A stretch of DNA of 64,000 bases from UBA6107 sp964533735 (GCA_964533735.1 CAZHMD010000014.1:1-64000), one strand, 5' to 3'; shown: positions 16,454 through 24,946, numbered from the stretch's first letter. Made by a program: numbers and translations. Notes: generated by a model not told the origin, from the letters alone.

Positions 16454-18435
16454 ACAATCCCGCCAACCGCGTGAGGGGCAACCAGACCGGTTAACCCCAA
16501 TGCTTTAATGGTTTCATGTTTCGGAATGCCCGTTTTCTCATCCCAGCCGATCTCTTTCCAGTAAGCGCTCATCATCGCGTCCAGGTCAAAAGAGGCTCCC
16601 TTGTTAGGACCGCTCTGCAAAGGCGGTTTGCCTGTGAGCCGCTCGTTTACTTTCAGATCGCGCGGGTCAATTCCTTCGCGTATGTTGAACATCTGCCGCA
16701 GGGTCTGGATGCGCTGACCAATCGTCATGTATTCAAGCGGGGTCAAGTTCCACCCGGTGGCAGCGTTGACGTATTCAAACACAGGCACGCGGTCAACGCC
16801 GATGAGCATGCCCATGTAACAAGCTCCGGCGGAATTATAGAACTGGGTGAAGTTGCTCACTGCCACAGCTGCCCGGGTGCGGTTGCCATTTGGCGTGTAA
16901 CGGCTTTCTTTGGCATAGAAGAGTGTTGAAGGTTTAAGCCCGGGAATGCGTGTCCACAATTTATAAAGGTCATAATAGAGTTGGGCACCGGTGGTGTGCC
17001 GCCCCGGAGTGGGGTCAACACTGGCATGCAGTGCCATACCGGGATCCAGGCGCGGGTCGTGGTATGCCATTTCCTGTCCGCCGGCGGTGATCGAGGCGGA
17101 AAGCGCCTGAGGCTGCAGTTCCTGCGCAGCGCGGCGGGAACCGTCCGTCAGAAACGCTCCAAATCCCTCGCGGGCGATCATCTGGCGCACCACCTCGCGG
17201 ATGGCCGGTGCATTGCCCCAGGTCAGCTCCAGCCCGCCGGTTTCCTCGCGGGTGATCCAGCCTTTTTCATAACACTCCATGGCAAAAGCCACGGTTCCGC
17301 CGGCGGAAATGCTGTCCATGCCGGCGCGGTTGAGCATTTCATTGATCTCGTAAACCAACCCGAGGTCATCGTTTAACAACATGGTGGAAAATGAAGCGGT
17401 GGTCTCGTATTCAGGTTTGTGACCGAGCTGTTTTGTCTGCGGCATTTCCACGATACCGCCGCACCCGAGCGGGCAGCCGCGACAGTGGTACTTGTGTTTT
17501 TCATCGCGCAGCACCTGGTCAGCATCGATCCAGCGGTTGACCCCCGGTTGATCTTTGATCGTGCCGCTCCAGTTCTTAAAGGGGGTATCCCCCATGCCAA
17601 TGGAAGCCGGGAAGGTGCCGATGGTCCCCCATTTGCGCAGTATGGCGCCAAGCAGTACTCCGGATTGGGTGAACCCGGTTGGCAGTTTTCCGATAATCCT
17701 GCCGAACAGCGCCACGAATTTGGCATTGATCAGCTTGAGCGGCAGCATCACATCGCGGCTGCATTTCCACGAGAGCCATTTGGTTTTCACCGGATCGTGG
17801 GAAGTAACCCGTTTGGAACCAGCCAGCACCACTGCCTTGAGGCGCTTGGAGCCCATCACCGCGCCGAGCCCGGAACGCGCTGCCATGCGTCCTTTATCGT
17901 TAACAATACCCGCGATCAGGGAGAGATTTTCACCAGCCTGCCCGATGGTGGCTACAGCCGGCTTTTTCTTTCCATCGTGGGCGATCAGGAGGGTTTCTTC
18001 AGTTTCCACAGCATCCCTGCCCCACAGGTGCGCGGCATCCAGGAGTTGCGGTCCGTGTGCGTCCATATAAAAATAGACCGGCTTTGGACTGATTCCCTTG
18101 AAGAAGATGCCGTCCACACCGCATTGTTTGATGGCAAAGGCTAACGTGCCGCCGCAGTTGGCATCTCCCCAGGTGCCGGTGAGAGGGGACTTCCCCACCG
18201 CCATCCAGCGCCCTGAGAAGAGGCTGCCGGTGCCGTTGAGCAAACCGGACGTGAAGCCGAGGATGTTTCCAGGACCCAACGGGTCAATGCCTGCGGGCAT
18301 GTCGCGTGTAAGCAGGTAAGCTCCCAGGCCGATACCGCCCAGGAATGTTTTATAGATTTCGTCCGGAATTGATTCTTCCAACCAGGTGCCGAGGGTGAGG
18401 TCCACCCATAACACCTTTCCCATGTATGCCTTCAA
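16450..18435 (-). CDS. Tungsten aldehyde:ferredoxin oxidoreductase
   Basis: A 661-residue enzyme of the AOR family, which oxidises aldehydes to acids (or the reverse) using a tungsto-bis-pterin and a 4Fe-4S cluster. The start MGKVLWVDLTLGTW, the RSGLGAVMGSKRLKAVV segment (about 190-205) and the cluster motif HCRGCPLGCGG (about 312-322), with a downstream SAGACYMG cysteine, all fit. A TTG start is used because CGGAG lies eight bases before it and the family N terminus begins there. No tungsten transporter or pterin gene lies nearby. Confidence 0.9.
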   Translation of the reverse strand: MKAYMGKVLWVDLTLGTWLEESIPDEIYKTFLGGIGLGAYLLTRDMPAGIDPLGPGNILGFTSGLLNGTGSLFSGRWMAVGKSPLTGTWGDANCGGTLAFAIKQCGVDGIFFKGISPKPVYFYMDAHGPQLLDAAHLWGRDAVETEETLLIAHDGKKKPAVATIGQAGENLSLIAGIVNDKGRMAARSGLGAVMGSKRLKAVVLAGSKRVTSHDPVKTKWLSWKCSRDVMLPLKLINAKFVALFGRIIGKLPTGFTQSGVLLGAILRKWGTIGTFPASIGMGDTPFKNWSGTIKDQPGVNRWIDADQVLRDEKHKYHCRGCPLGCGGIVEMPQTKQLGHKPEYETTASFSTMLLNDDLGLVYEINEMLNRAGMDSISAGGTVAFAMECYEKGWITREETGGLELTWGNAPAIREVVRQMIAREGFGAFLTDGSRRAAQELQPQALSASITAGGQEMAYHDPRLDPGMALHASVDPTPGRHTTGAQLYYDLYKLWTRIPGLKPSTLFYAKESRYTPNGNRTRAAVAVSNFTQFYNSAGACYMGMLIGVDRVPVFEYVNAATGWNLTPLEYMTIGQRIQTLRQMFNIREGIDPRDLKVNERLTGKPPLQSGPNKGASFDLDAMMSAYWKEIGWDEKTGIPKHETIKALGLTGLVAPHAVGGIV

Positions 18436-18501
18436 GCGCGAAACTCCGATGTGCGATTATTTGTTGAGTATAACCCCAACACGCACCACCAGTGGCAGTC
18501 A

Positions 18502-18529
18502 TTGCAAATTTGTAAATGTGGGCTAAGAT
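18502..18529 (+). promoter_or_regulatory. Promoter of the flavoprotein gene, leaderless arrangement
   Basis: TTGCAA and TAAGAT are 16 bases apart, and the -10 ends six bases before the ATG at 18536. The predicted +1 coincides with the start codon, and no Shine-Dalgarno site is present. Confidence 0.5.
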
Positions 18530-18535
18530 TAGGCT

Positions 18536-19744
18536 ATGAATTCCCCTATTACCATTCTCGGAGCTGGACCTGCTGGCATGACCGCGGCATTATTTGCCGC
18601 ACGCGCCGGTTGGAAGGTGCAGTTGATCGACCGCAACGAAAAGGTGGGGCGCAAACTGCTGGTCACCGGTGCCGGGCGCGCCAACCTGACCAATCAAAAT
18701 ATGGATGCCAGCCGCTACCCCGCGGTGGATGCGCCATGGATGCAGCAGGTACTAGACCAATTTGGACACAAAGAATTGATCGCCTTCTTGCGCAGTATCG
18801 GTGTGCCCACCTACGCCACACATGATGGGTGGACCTATCCCCTCTCGGAATCGGCACAGAGCGTGGCGGATGCCTTCGAGAATGCCTTGAAACTTGCCGG
18901 GGTAAAATTACTGCTCAACCAGCACATAACGGCTATACGCAAAGAAACTGACGGGTTCGTGCTTACCAGCGCCGATAAAGTGGAGCTGCGCACGCCGCAC
19001 CTGGTGGTCGCCAGCGGCGGCAAAGCCTCCCCTGCCCTCGGCTCAAGCGGGGATCTCTTTTCCTCGCTGCGCACGCTGGGTCACCACATTAATCCGCTCC
19101 TCCCCGCCCTGGCGCCCCTCACCGCCGAAATGAAACCCTGGCAGAAGCTGCAGGGCGTGCGCCTGGACGCAAATGCGAATTTATACGAAAACGACCTGCT
19201 GCTTGCCGAAACCACCGGCAACCTCATCTTCACCGCCTGGGGGTTGAACGGCCCCGCAGTGATGGACTTGAGCCACCACGTTTCCTCCCGTCCGGGAGCC
19301 AAATTGCAATTACGGCTGAATGTGCTCTTCGACCGCGAGGACGCGCTGCGCATGCTGATCAAGGACTTTCGCACTACCCCCACCCCGCTTGCCACGCTGT
19401 TGTCTTCCGTGGCGGCACTCAAACTGGCAGCGGTGATCCTGCCGATGTGCCGCCTGCCCGTGGATGCCAAACTCAATGCAATCAATGATGAGCAGGTGGA
19501 AAAGGTACTGCGCCTGTTGAAAGCCATGCCCATCAGCATCACAGGAGTGCGCGGGTTCGAGTACTGCCAGGTGAGCTCCGGCGGTGTGCCCACCAGCGAG
19601 GTGGACCCCCTGAACATGCGTTCACGGGTGGTACCGGGGCTGTCCCTGGCTGGCGAGTGTGTGGATGTGATCGGACCGTGCGGGGGTTATAACCTGCAGT
19701 TCGCCTTCAGCAGCGGCGCTATTGCAGGAATGAACCTCGAATAA
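18536..19744 (+). CDS. BaiN/HI0933-family FAD-dependent oxidoreductase
   Basis: A 402-residue flavoprotein. The dinucleotide-binding motif ILGAGPAGMTAALFAARAG (4-22) is followed by RNEKVGRKLLVTGAGRANLTN, typical of the BaiN/YhiN/HI0933 family, and the C terminus GECVDVIGPCGGYNLQFAFSSG binds FAD. The physiological substrate of most members is unknown; BaiN itself acts in bile-acid dehydroxylation, which need not apply here. It is a single gene divergent from the oxidoreductase operon. Confidence 0.9.
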   Translation: MNSPITILGAGPAGMTAALFAARAGWKVQLIDRNEKVGRKLLVTGAGRANLTNQNMDASRYPAVDAPWMQQVLDQFGHKELIAFLRSIGVPTYATHDGWTYPLSESAQSVADAFENALKLAGVKLLLNQHITAIRKETDGFVLTSADKVELRTPHLVVASGGKASPALGSSGDLFSSLRTLGHHINPLLPALAPLTAEMKPWQKLQGVRLDANANLYENDLLLAETTGNLIFTAWGLNGPAVMDLSHHVSSRPGAKLQLRLNVLFDREDALRMLIKDFRTTPTPLATLLSSVAALKLAAVILPMCRLPVDAKLNAINDEQVEKVLRLLKAMPISITGVRGFEYCQVSSGGVPTSEVDPLNMRSRVVPGLSLAGECVDVIGPCGGYNLQFAFSSGAIAGMNLE

Positions 19745-19844
19745 GGCAGCAATGCGATAGACAGATTAATCCTTTTCATTAAGCTGCCGGAAGAGATTCA
19801 ATTTCACAACTCTCCAATACACTTGACAGGAAAAAGCCAGTAAG

Positions 19845-20279
19845 TCAAACTTTGTTTTTCAATTCCTTGACCCAGGCAATGACCTTCCGCTCGATCAGGT
19901 CACGCACTTCACGGAATTTCGCCAGGCGTTCCTCTTCTGTCCCCTTGAACGCCGCCGGGTCTTCAAATGACCAGTGCATGCGCTGAGCAGCTCTCACCAA
20001 TCCTACAGGACAGTTTTTATCAGCCTCGTCACACACGGTAATGAGGGTGTCAAACTCATGCTTGCTTGCTAGTTCTTTTACCAACTTGGAGGCATGCCCC
20101 GCGAGATCAATACCCTTTTCCGCCATCACCCGGTAGGTAAAAGGGTTAATCGGTTTGGGTTTAAGCCCCGCGCTGAAAACCTCGAACTGCTCTCCGCCAT
20201 GCAGCCGCAGGAAAGCCTCCGCGATCTGGCTGCGGCAGGAGTTGCCGGTGCAGAGGAATAAAACGCTTGGTTTGGTCAT
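19845..20279 (-). CDS. arsC: Arsenate reductase, low-molecular-weight phosphatase type
   Basis: A 144-residue enzyme of the LMW-phosphatase fold. The catalytic P-loop CTGNSCRS (CX5R) lies at residues 10-17, and further cysteines in VCDEADKNCP fit thioredoxin-coupled arsenate reductases that convert arsenate to arsenite for export. ATG 20279 matches the usual family start; an in-frame GTG or ATG up to 18 bases upstream cannot be ruled out. It is the last gene of the arsenic operon, 26 bases after the OsmC-like gene. Confidence 0.88.
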   Translation of the reverse strand: MTKPSVLFLCTGNSCRSQIAEAFLRLHGGEQFEVFSAGLKPKPINPFTYRVMAEKGIDLAGHASKLVKELASKHEFDTLITVCDEADKNCPVGLVRAAQRMHWSFEDPAAFKGTEEERLAKFREVRDLIERKVIAWVKELKNKV

Positions 20280-20305
20280 GAGGTTTTCCATTGGCACAAT
20301 TTTTT

Positions 20306-20758
20306 TCAGGAAATTATGTCTATCTGCGGTTCAATGATGATTTTTGACTTCACCGAATTGGCCACCAGGCTGTACTTTTGAGCAGCCTGTAATGCCCTCA
20401 GTGTACGGGCGTGAACAACTTCCGGTTTTTCTTCACCGGCAGCAATCCGTATCACCGGCCAGAAGCGCAGGTGAGTGAAAATCTCGGTCCGATCCAACTC
20501 GATCAATTTGGTCCCTTCGGCTTTGCAGTCATAGGAGATCAACTTTAACTTGAAACGTTCCACTGCCCAAATGAACATCATCATGATACAGGTATTGGCG
20601 GCGGCTACAAAGGCATCCTCAGGGGTTAATACTCCCGCATGTCCCTGGGCGTCAGGAGGTGCAGAAAAGTCCATCTCGGGACCATTCCCCATTACAATGT
20701 GACCCCAATGCTCACTCTTCCAGGTCACTTCGGTATGATAAGCGGCGGTCTGGCTCAT
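20306..20758 (-). CDS. OsmC-family protein
   Basis: A 150-residue OsmC/Ohr-fold protein. The family core GGxxxAxxPEDAFVAAANTCIMMMF is recognisable around residues 40-65. OsmC proteins often reduce organic peroxides with two cysteines; here the Cys of NTCIMM is present, and a second reactive Cys may be YDCKAEG near 78. Its ATG overlaps the stop of the upstream DGC-domain gene by four bases. A thiol-redox role linked to arsenic stress is inferred from position. Confidence 0.8.
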   Translation of the reverse strand: MSQTAAYHTEVTWKSEHWGHIVMGNGPEMDFSAPPDAQGHAGVLTPEDAFVAAANTCIMMMFIWAVERFKLKLISYDCKAEGTKLIELDRTEIFTHLRFWPVIRIAAGEEKPEVVHARTLRALQAAQKYSLVANSVKSKIIIEPQIDIIS

Positions 20759-21492
20759 TCTTTTACCTTCTGCTCCCGGTAGTAATTGGCATACGCCTCA
20801 ATCACTAAGGCTGCGATTTCCGCTTCATTCGATGGATCAATAGCGTTGTAAATCTTGGTCATTTCCATAATTTCATGCCCGGTTTCTTCTCCGGGTGTTT
20901 TTCCCAGTTGGAAGAGATTTTGAAAGATCAATGGCAACGCCATCAGGGAAAATTCCTGTCCATTAACCTGTACTTTTTGAATGGGAATCCCTGACCCGCA
21001 GGAACAAGTTGCCTCTACTTCAACTTGATCTATGGCTGCTTTTTGTGATGTTTCATCGAATGTTCCTTCTCGCCGGCTCCAGGCTTTACCCAACAATTCG
21101 TCCACCTTTGTTGCAATTTCCTCCGCAGCAACTTCATCTGTCTTTAGTCCGGCCTCATCCAATCGGCGGGCGCACAGTGGTTTCTGAATGTGATGCTTTT
21201 CGATTAAATCCGTTATGACAATCCCAGCAGCAGGTTTGTTTGAGTACTTTTCAGTGGCGCGGTACGCGCAGCGTTTCTCACAACCGTCAATGGCAATGGT
21301 CGGGTAGAACTTGGCAAAGGCGCGATCACCCTCACCACCCGCCAGGAAAAGCGGCAGGCAGATGGTGACTGTATCAGCCGGCCGCATCTGCTCCAATACT
21401 CGCAGTGCAGCCAGGCGGGTAACGGTTCCCTCGGCTAGTTCTTCGCCGGAACAGGCAATGATGCCAACTTTTTTTTGCTGGAGCTCAGGCAT
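20755..21492 (-). CDS. DGC-domain putative metal-binding protein, two-part
   Basis: A 245-residue cytosolic protein. The N-terminal half is a DGC domain: ACSGEELAEGTVTRLAA near residue 13, PLFLAGGEGD near 50, and IDGCEKRCA near 73. The C-terminal part contains a CSCGSG motif (about 167). DGC domains are annotated as putative zinc-binding, with conserved Cys pairs; function is not established. It overlaps both neighbours by a few bases and shares its domain with the next upstream gene, so the pair is a local duplication within the operon. Confidence 0.72.
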   Translation of the reverse strand: MPELQQKKVGIIACSGEELAEGTVTRLAALRVLEQMRPADTVTICLPLFLAGGEGDRAFAKFYPTIAIDGCEKRCAYRATEKYSNKPAAGIVITDLIEKHHIQKPLCARRLDEAGLKTDEVAAEEIATKVDELLGKAWSRREGTFDETSQKAAIDQVEVEATCSCGSGIPIQKVQVNGQEFSLMALPLIFQNLFQLGKTPGEETGHEIMEMTKIYNAIDPSNEAEIAALVIEAYANYYREQKVKE

Positions 21493-21913
21493 GGGTTTCT
21501 CCTTCGCTGGCGGCAGTCAACTCATCCACAACAGCATCAATCTCTTTAGCCAGGGCATCCGCCAGCTTTTCGCCGCCCTCATTGAGTTCTGCAATTCCCT
21601 GCGGTTTGAAATCCCGATAACGGCGGAATACTTCCAGGACCGCGAAATCCCGCGCCACCTGTCCGCCGCTTTGCTGAACCATTTTGGTAGCACACGCCAG
21701 TTTGCAGCCGTCAATCGTGATAGCCTCGCTTTCCAATAATATTGCCTGGGAGTCTTCATCTCCCATTACCAATAAAGCTAAGGGAATAAGCTGGGTTTGT
21801 GCAGGTCGATCATCCTCTGTTACCTGGAAGGCAGCCACCCGGCTGACTGTCCCAAACGATTTACCAATGCCACTGCACGGAACAATGATAACTTTTTTCT
21901 TGGATTTATTCAT
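21485..21913 (-). CDS. DGC-domain putative metal-binding protein
   Basis: A 142-residue single DGC domain with VPCSGIGKSFGTVSRVAA (about 11-28), MGDEDSQA and IDGCKLACA (about 67-75). It is the shorter paralog of the protein at 20755. The start overlaps the H-protein-like gene by four bases, and the stop overlaps the next gene by eight. Conserved cysteines could bind arsenite or zinc, which is inference from residue chemistry and operon position only. Confidence 0.72.
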   Translation of the reverse strand: MNKSKKKVIIVPCSGIGKSFGTVSRVAAFQVTEDDRPAQTQLIPLALLVMGDEDSQAILLESEAITIDGCKLACATKMVQQSGGQVARDFAVLEVFRRYRDFKPQGIAELNEGGEKLADALAKEIDAVVDELTAASEGETHA

Positions 21914-22359
21914 TTTAGTTTGACTTCTTCCTCTGCATCACGTTTCACTTTGGTGAAGTAAGCCGGAGCATCCAATAAGCGCAGGCGGTCAGCGTCCCAG
22001 GCAGTTAACGCCATCTCACAAATCCAGCCCTCGCCAAAGGGATCCGTATTAATGATTTCAGGCGTGGTTTCCAAAGCAGGATTCACCATTACCACTTTGC
22101 CAGCTACAGGAGAGGATAACGCAATATCCACCTTAATGGTTTCAATCGAAGAAAACTCGTCACCCATCTTCAGGACAGTTCCAACTGGTTTCACTTCTGC
22201 AAAGGCGATATCACCGCTGTGCTGCTGGAGGTAATCCGAGAGACCGAGGCGCGCCAGTTTCCCCTCCACTCTTACCCAAATGCCCTCACTGTTAAAAAAA
22301 CAGGTCGGGTCCACACGAAAAGTAAACTTATCGACCGTAGTTTCCAGGAATTTTGTCAT
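21910..22359 (-). CDS. Glycine-cleavage H-protein-like lipoyl carrier
   Basis: A 149-residue lipoyl-domain protein related to GcvH. The lipoylation segment IETIKVDIALSSPVAGKVV near residue 73-91 keeps the Lys in the place of the ESVKA motif, and NTDPFGEGWICEM matches the family's C-terminal region. No other glycine-cleavage gene is nearby; instead it lies between a thioredoxin-like protein and DGC proteins in an arsenic operon. Lipoyl dithiols bind arsenite strongly, so a redox or arsenic-handling role is possible but unproven. Confidence 0.82.
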   Translation of the reverse strand: MTKFLETTVDKFTFRVDPTCFFNSEGIWVRVEGKLARLGLSDYLQQHSGDIAFAEVKPVGTVLKMGDEFSSIETIKVDIALSSPVAGKVVMVNPALETTPEIINTDPFGEGWICEMALTAWDADRLRLLDAPAYFTKVKRDAEEEVKLK

Positions 22360-22438
22360 CGTTTTCTTCTTTCCGTTTGAACGCTTTCGGAACGTTGTAA
22401 AGACTGACCAAGTGACGAATACCTAATATTGGATCCGT

Positions 22439-22684
22439 CTATTCATAGTTCGCAATGAGCCAGTCAGTAATTTCAGTTTCACTGGGGATGCGGCCGGCTG
22501 AGACCACTTTATTGTTGACCACCAGGCCGGGGGTCGCAAGAATTGGAAACTTCCTGATCTCGGTATGTTCGGTAACTTTTTCTATTTCAGCTTCAATGGC
22601 GAGTGTTTCAACAACCTTGCGCACTGAAGCTTCAAGGTTTTTGCAATTGGTGCAGCCTGACCCAAGAATTTTTATTTTTAACAT
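22439..22684 (-). CDS. Thioredoxin-fold small redox disulfide protein
   Basis: An 81-residue thioredoxin-like protein of the 'redox-active disulfide protein 2' type. The CTNC active site follows GSG at residues 8-14, and the cis-Pro lies in ATPGLVV. A 79-base gap separates it from the lipoyl protein, and 43 bases separate it from acr3. It could reduce ArsC or the lipoyl protein. Confidence 0.88.
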   Translation of the reverse strand: MLKIKILGSGCTNCKNLEASVRKVVETLAIEAEIEKVTEHTEIRKFPILATPGLVVNNKVVSAGRIPSETEITDWLIANYE

Positions 22685-22727
22685 ATATTCTCCAATTTAA
22701 CTTTCAAAAAGACTTTTTCAATTCTTT

Positions 22728-23786
22728 CTATTTTTGGTCAGCAGCTGCTTCTTGTGAATCACAACCGCCCGCTGTATTCGTCTTGAACAATTTCCACTCA
22801 AGTTTTTTTGCAAGATAAACAATGGTTAACATCAATGGTACTTCAATTAGTGGACCTATCACTGTAGATACAGCCACCATTGGCCGAGAGGCAAATGCCG
22901 TTAAGGCGATTGCAATGGCTAACTCAAAGTTACGCCCAGTACAATGAAAGCCTGTGGTGGCAGAATCAGCATAACAAAAACCAAACTTACGGCTGACCAA
23001 TAGGACAGTAAAGAAGAGCAAGAAGAAGAACAGGATCAATGGAACAGCCATCTGGTATATCAATTGAGGCTGTTTTAAAATCACATCGCCCTGGATTGCA
23101 AACATCACCACTAAAGTCAGAATTAATGCGGTCAGTTGAACATCATCCAATACAGGGAGAGCCTTTTTTTCGAACCAGACTTCTCCCTTTTTTGTAATCA
23201 TCCACTTTCTGGAAAGAGCACCAATTAATAGGGGCAAACCCAAATACAACAAAACACTCTGGGCAATTAACCATATATCAATTTGCACACGCTGACCCAG
23301 GATAAGCCAAATGAAAAAAGGAGTCGTCACCATTTGTATCAGTGAGTTCCATGCCATCAGAACAATTCCCAATGGTCCGTTACCCTTTGCAAGGTCGGTC
23401 CACACCAATACCATGGCTATACAAGGAGCCACACCCAGCAAAACCAGGCCAGTCCACAAATCTGGATAATTCCTCAAGAAAATCCATCCAATAAAATAGA
23501 GCAGGAATGGATTGAAAAAGTAATTGAAGAAGATGACGATCGCTGCGGGTTTCCAATCCTTTACTGCATCCTTAACTTGGCCAAGTTTTAATTTTGTCAT
23601 GGCCGGATAAATCATAAGAAAAAGTCCTATGGGTATGAAGGGTTGCAGGGACTTACCGAATTTTGGAAAAAACTTTCCAAGTAACAATCCGGCAGCCATA
23701 GCCAGGATTATCCATAACGGTAACAGCTTACTAACCAGACTAAGTTTTGGTTGTGCTTTCGGTGAAGGAACTACTGCATCGGTCAT
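22728..23786 (-). CDS. acr3: ACR3-family arsenite efflux permease
   Basis: A 352-residue polytopic arsenite/H+ antiporter of the ACR3 family. About ten helices are visible. The conserved Cys lies in GVAPCIAMVLVW, and the signature FHCTGRNFELAIAIALTAF precedes IGPLIEVPLML near the C terminus. It starts two bases after arsR. The coding sequence is visibly more AT-rich than the flanking genes, which hints at acquisition from elsewhere. Confidence 0.93.
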   Translation of the reverse strand: MTDAVVPSPKAQPKLSLVSKLLPLWIILAMAAGLLLGKFFPKFGKSLQPFIPIGLFLMIYPAMTKLKLGQVKDAVKDWKPAAIVIFFNYFFNPFLLYFIGWIFLRNYPDLWTGLVLLGVAPCIAMVLVWTDLAKGNGPLGIVLMAWNSLIQMVTTPFFIWLILGQRVQIDIWLIAQSVLLYLGLPLLIGALSRKWMITKKGEVWFEKKALPVLDDVQLTALILTLVVMFAIQGDVILKQPQLIYQMAVPLILFFFLLFFTVLLVSRKFGFCYADSATTGFHCTGRNFELAIAIALTAFASRPMVAVSTVIGPLIEVPLMLTIVYLAKKLEWKLFKTNTAGGCDSQEAAADQK

Positions 23787-23788
23787 TG

Positions 23789-24220
23789 TTATCTCCTATC
23801 TCGCCATGTTTTTTTCTCTTTTGGTTTTTGGTCTTTCTTACACGCTAATTTAGGATCCTGTTCAGGGTTACAAACCGGGCAAGGGCACCCAGGGATCGGT
23901 GAGACGGTAGAATTTAACAAATGTGGTGCTTCACCATGATTAATTGCTGCCGTATCGCGGAAGATTTCCAACAAGGAAGGATTACTTAAACTGTAATAAA
24001 TATGCCTTCCATCTCTCCGGGTTACGACCAATCCGTTTTTTCGTAAAATCATCAAGTGCTGAGAAATACTTGCCTGACTCATCCCAAGAACCGTTTCGAG
24101 GTGGCAAACACAAGCCTCTTGCCTTTCCAAGCCCAATAAGATCTGTATTCGGGCCGGTTGAGACATGCAGGTCAGGGTTTCAGAAAGATTGATTATCGAT
24201 TGGGATATATTCGTTTTCAC
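23789..24220 (-). CDS. arsR: ArsR-family arsenic-responsive repressor
   Basis: A 143-residue winged-helix regulator. The metal-sensing ACVCHLE motif (about 36-42) lies in the helix before the recognition segment SQASISQHLMILRKNGLV. A Cys-rich tail (GCPCPVC) may add As(III) ligands. The start is a GTG at 24220, with the -10 box ending six bases upstream, so the mRNA is probably leaderless. It should repress the operon until arsenite binds. Confidence 0.9.
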   Translation of the reverse strand: MKTNISQSIINLSETLTCMSQPARIQILLGLERQEACVCHLETVLGMSQASISQHLMILRKNGLVVTRRDGRHIYYSLSNPSLLEIFRDTAAINHGEAPHLLNSTVSPIPGCPCPVCNPEQDPKLACKKDQKPKEKKTWRDRR

Positions 24221-24221
24221 G

Positions 24222-24255
24222 AATGTATTATATACATTAGTTACTTTATCCGCAA
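24222..24255 (-). promoter_or_regulatory. ars promoter with overlapping palindromic operator
   Basis: On the minus strand TTGCGG (-35, 24250-24255) and TATAAT (-10, 24227-24232) are 17 bases apart. A perfect 7-base inverted repeat, AATGTAT-N3-ATACATT (24222-24238), covers the -10 box. Binding there would block RNA polymerase, as expected for ArsR. Confidence 0.7.
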
Positions 24256-24315
24256 TAAACTTTGTAATAATAAAAGTGGAATTTTGTCATCCAATAATCT
24301 AAGGACCAAATCGAG

Positions 24316-24396
24316 GTGGAAGTGCCGGTGATGATCGGACTGGTGAACCTGGCGTTCTGGTTCCGCAAGAAGTGGTGGAAGGAACTGCTGGCATAA
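24316..24396 (+). pseudogene. 3' remnant of a second acr3 gene
   Basis: A 26-codon frame ending in TAA encodes VEVPVMIGLVNLAFWFRKKW and a short basic/hydrophobic tail. This matches the last helix and end of ACR3 permeases (EVPVMI... follows GPL) but differs from the intact acr3 at 22728, which reads EVPLMLTIVYLAKK. It is on the opposite strand and GC-rich like the host. The rest of the gene is missing, replaced by the ars promoter region. Confidence 0.6.
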
Positions 24397-24402
24397 AAAT
24401 GC

Positions 24403-24432
24403 AACAGGGAGCCTGATCACAGGCTCCCTGTT
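24403..24432. terminator. Bidirectional terminator
   Basis: AACAGGGAGCCT pairs perfectly with AGGCTCCCTGTT around six bases. It would end the acr3 remnant on the plus strand and crcB on the minus strand. Confidence 0.8.
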
Positions 24433-24451
24433 AATTTATTTGGATACCCGG

Positions 24452-24841
24452 TTAGAAAGCTTTTTGCAGCAAGCGTCCGGCGTTCATCCCCAGCCAAACT
24501 GCAAAAAAGCCCAACGCCAACTGCAAACCTATGTTAAGGGCGAAGGCGGAGGTGAACCCATTTTTGAGCATACTCATGGATTCGTAGCCGAATGTGGAAA
24601 ACGTGGTGAATGCCCCGAGGATGCCGACGATAAGGAAATTGCGCGTGTCGGGGGTGAGGATCTTGCTGTTCTCCGCCAGCACCGCCAGCACACCGATCAA
24701 CAGGCAGCCGACAACGTTCACCAGCAGGGTGCCAAGGGGGATGTTGTGTTTGGTTTTAAAGACTTGCATGGAAAGGACGGCAACGTAGCGCAGTACGGCG
24801 CCCAGGAACCCGCCGGCTCCGATGATGAGAATTTCCTTCAC
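24452..24841 (-). CDS. crcB: CrcB/Fluc fluoride channel
   Basis: A 129-residue, four-helix protein of the CrcB/Fluc family, which exports fluoride as a dual-topology dimer. GGFLGAVLRY near residue 10, the polar track GTLLVNVVGC near 40, and GAFTTFSTFGYE near 75 with the phenylalanine-box region are all present. The GTG at 24841 is preceded by AGGAG at seven bases; earlier ATGs fall inside the riboswitch and are not used. Confidence 0.93.
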   Translation of the reverse strand: MKEILIIGAGGFLGAVLRYVAVLSMQVFKTKHNIPLGTLLVNVVGCLLIGVLAVLAENSKILTPDTRNFLIVGILGAFTTFSTFGYESMSMLKNGFTSAFALNIGLQLALGFFAVWLGMNAGRLLQKAF

Positions 24842-24863
24842 AATGATGCTCCTATACAAAGAT

Positions 24864-24910
24864 GCAGGAGTCATCAGCGCGAGGCGGTTGAGGGCGGACT
24901 CCATCGCCGC
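24864..24910 (-). promoter_or_regulatory. Fluoride (crcB) riboswitch
   Basis: On the minus strand the leader holds GGCGATGGAGTCCGCC, then AACCGCC, then GATGACTCCTGC. The GGCGAUG...CCGCC stem-loop followed by the (C)UGAUGRCUCCU segment is the conserved core of fluoride riboswitches, with GGAGT and ACTCC pairing. Bound fluoride should turn on crcB. The predicted transcription start is just upstream, so the aptamer opens the leader. Confidence 0.88.
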
Positions 24911-24917
24911 GCCGGCA

Positions 24918-24946
24918 ATTATACCCACCTTCCGGTTTTAATGTAA
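24918..24946 (-). promoter_or_regulatory. crcB promoter
   Basis: TTACAT and TATAAT are 17 bases apart on the minus strand, with +1 expected near 24911 at the 5' edge of the fluoride aptamer. Confidence 0.6.
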
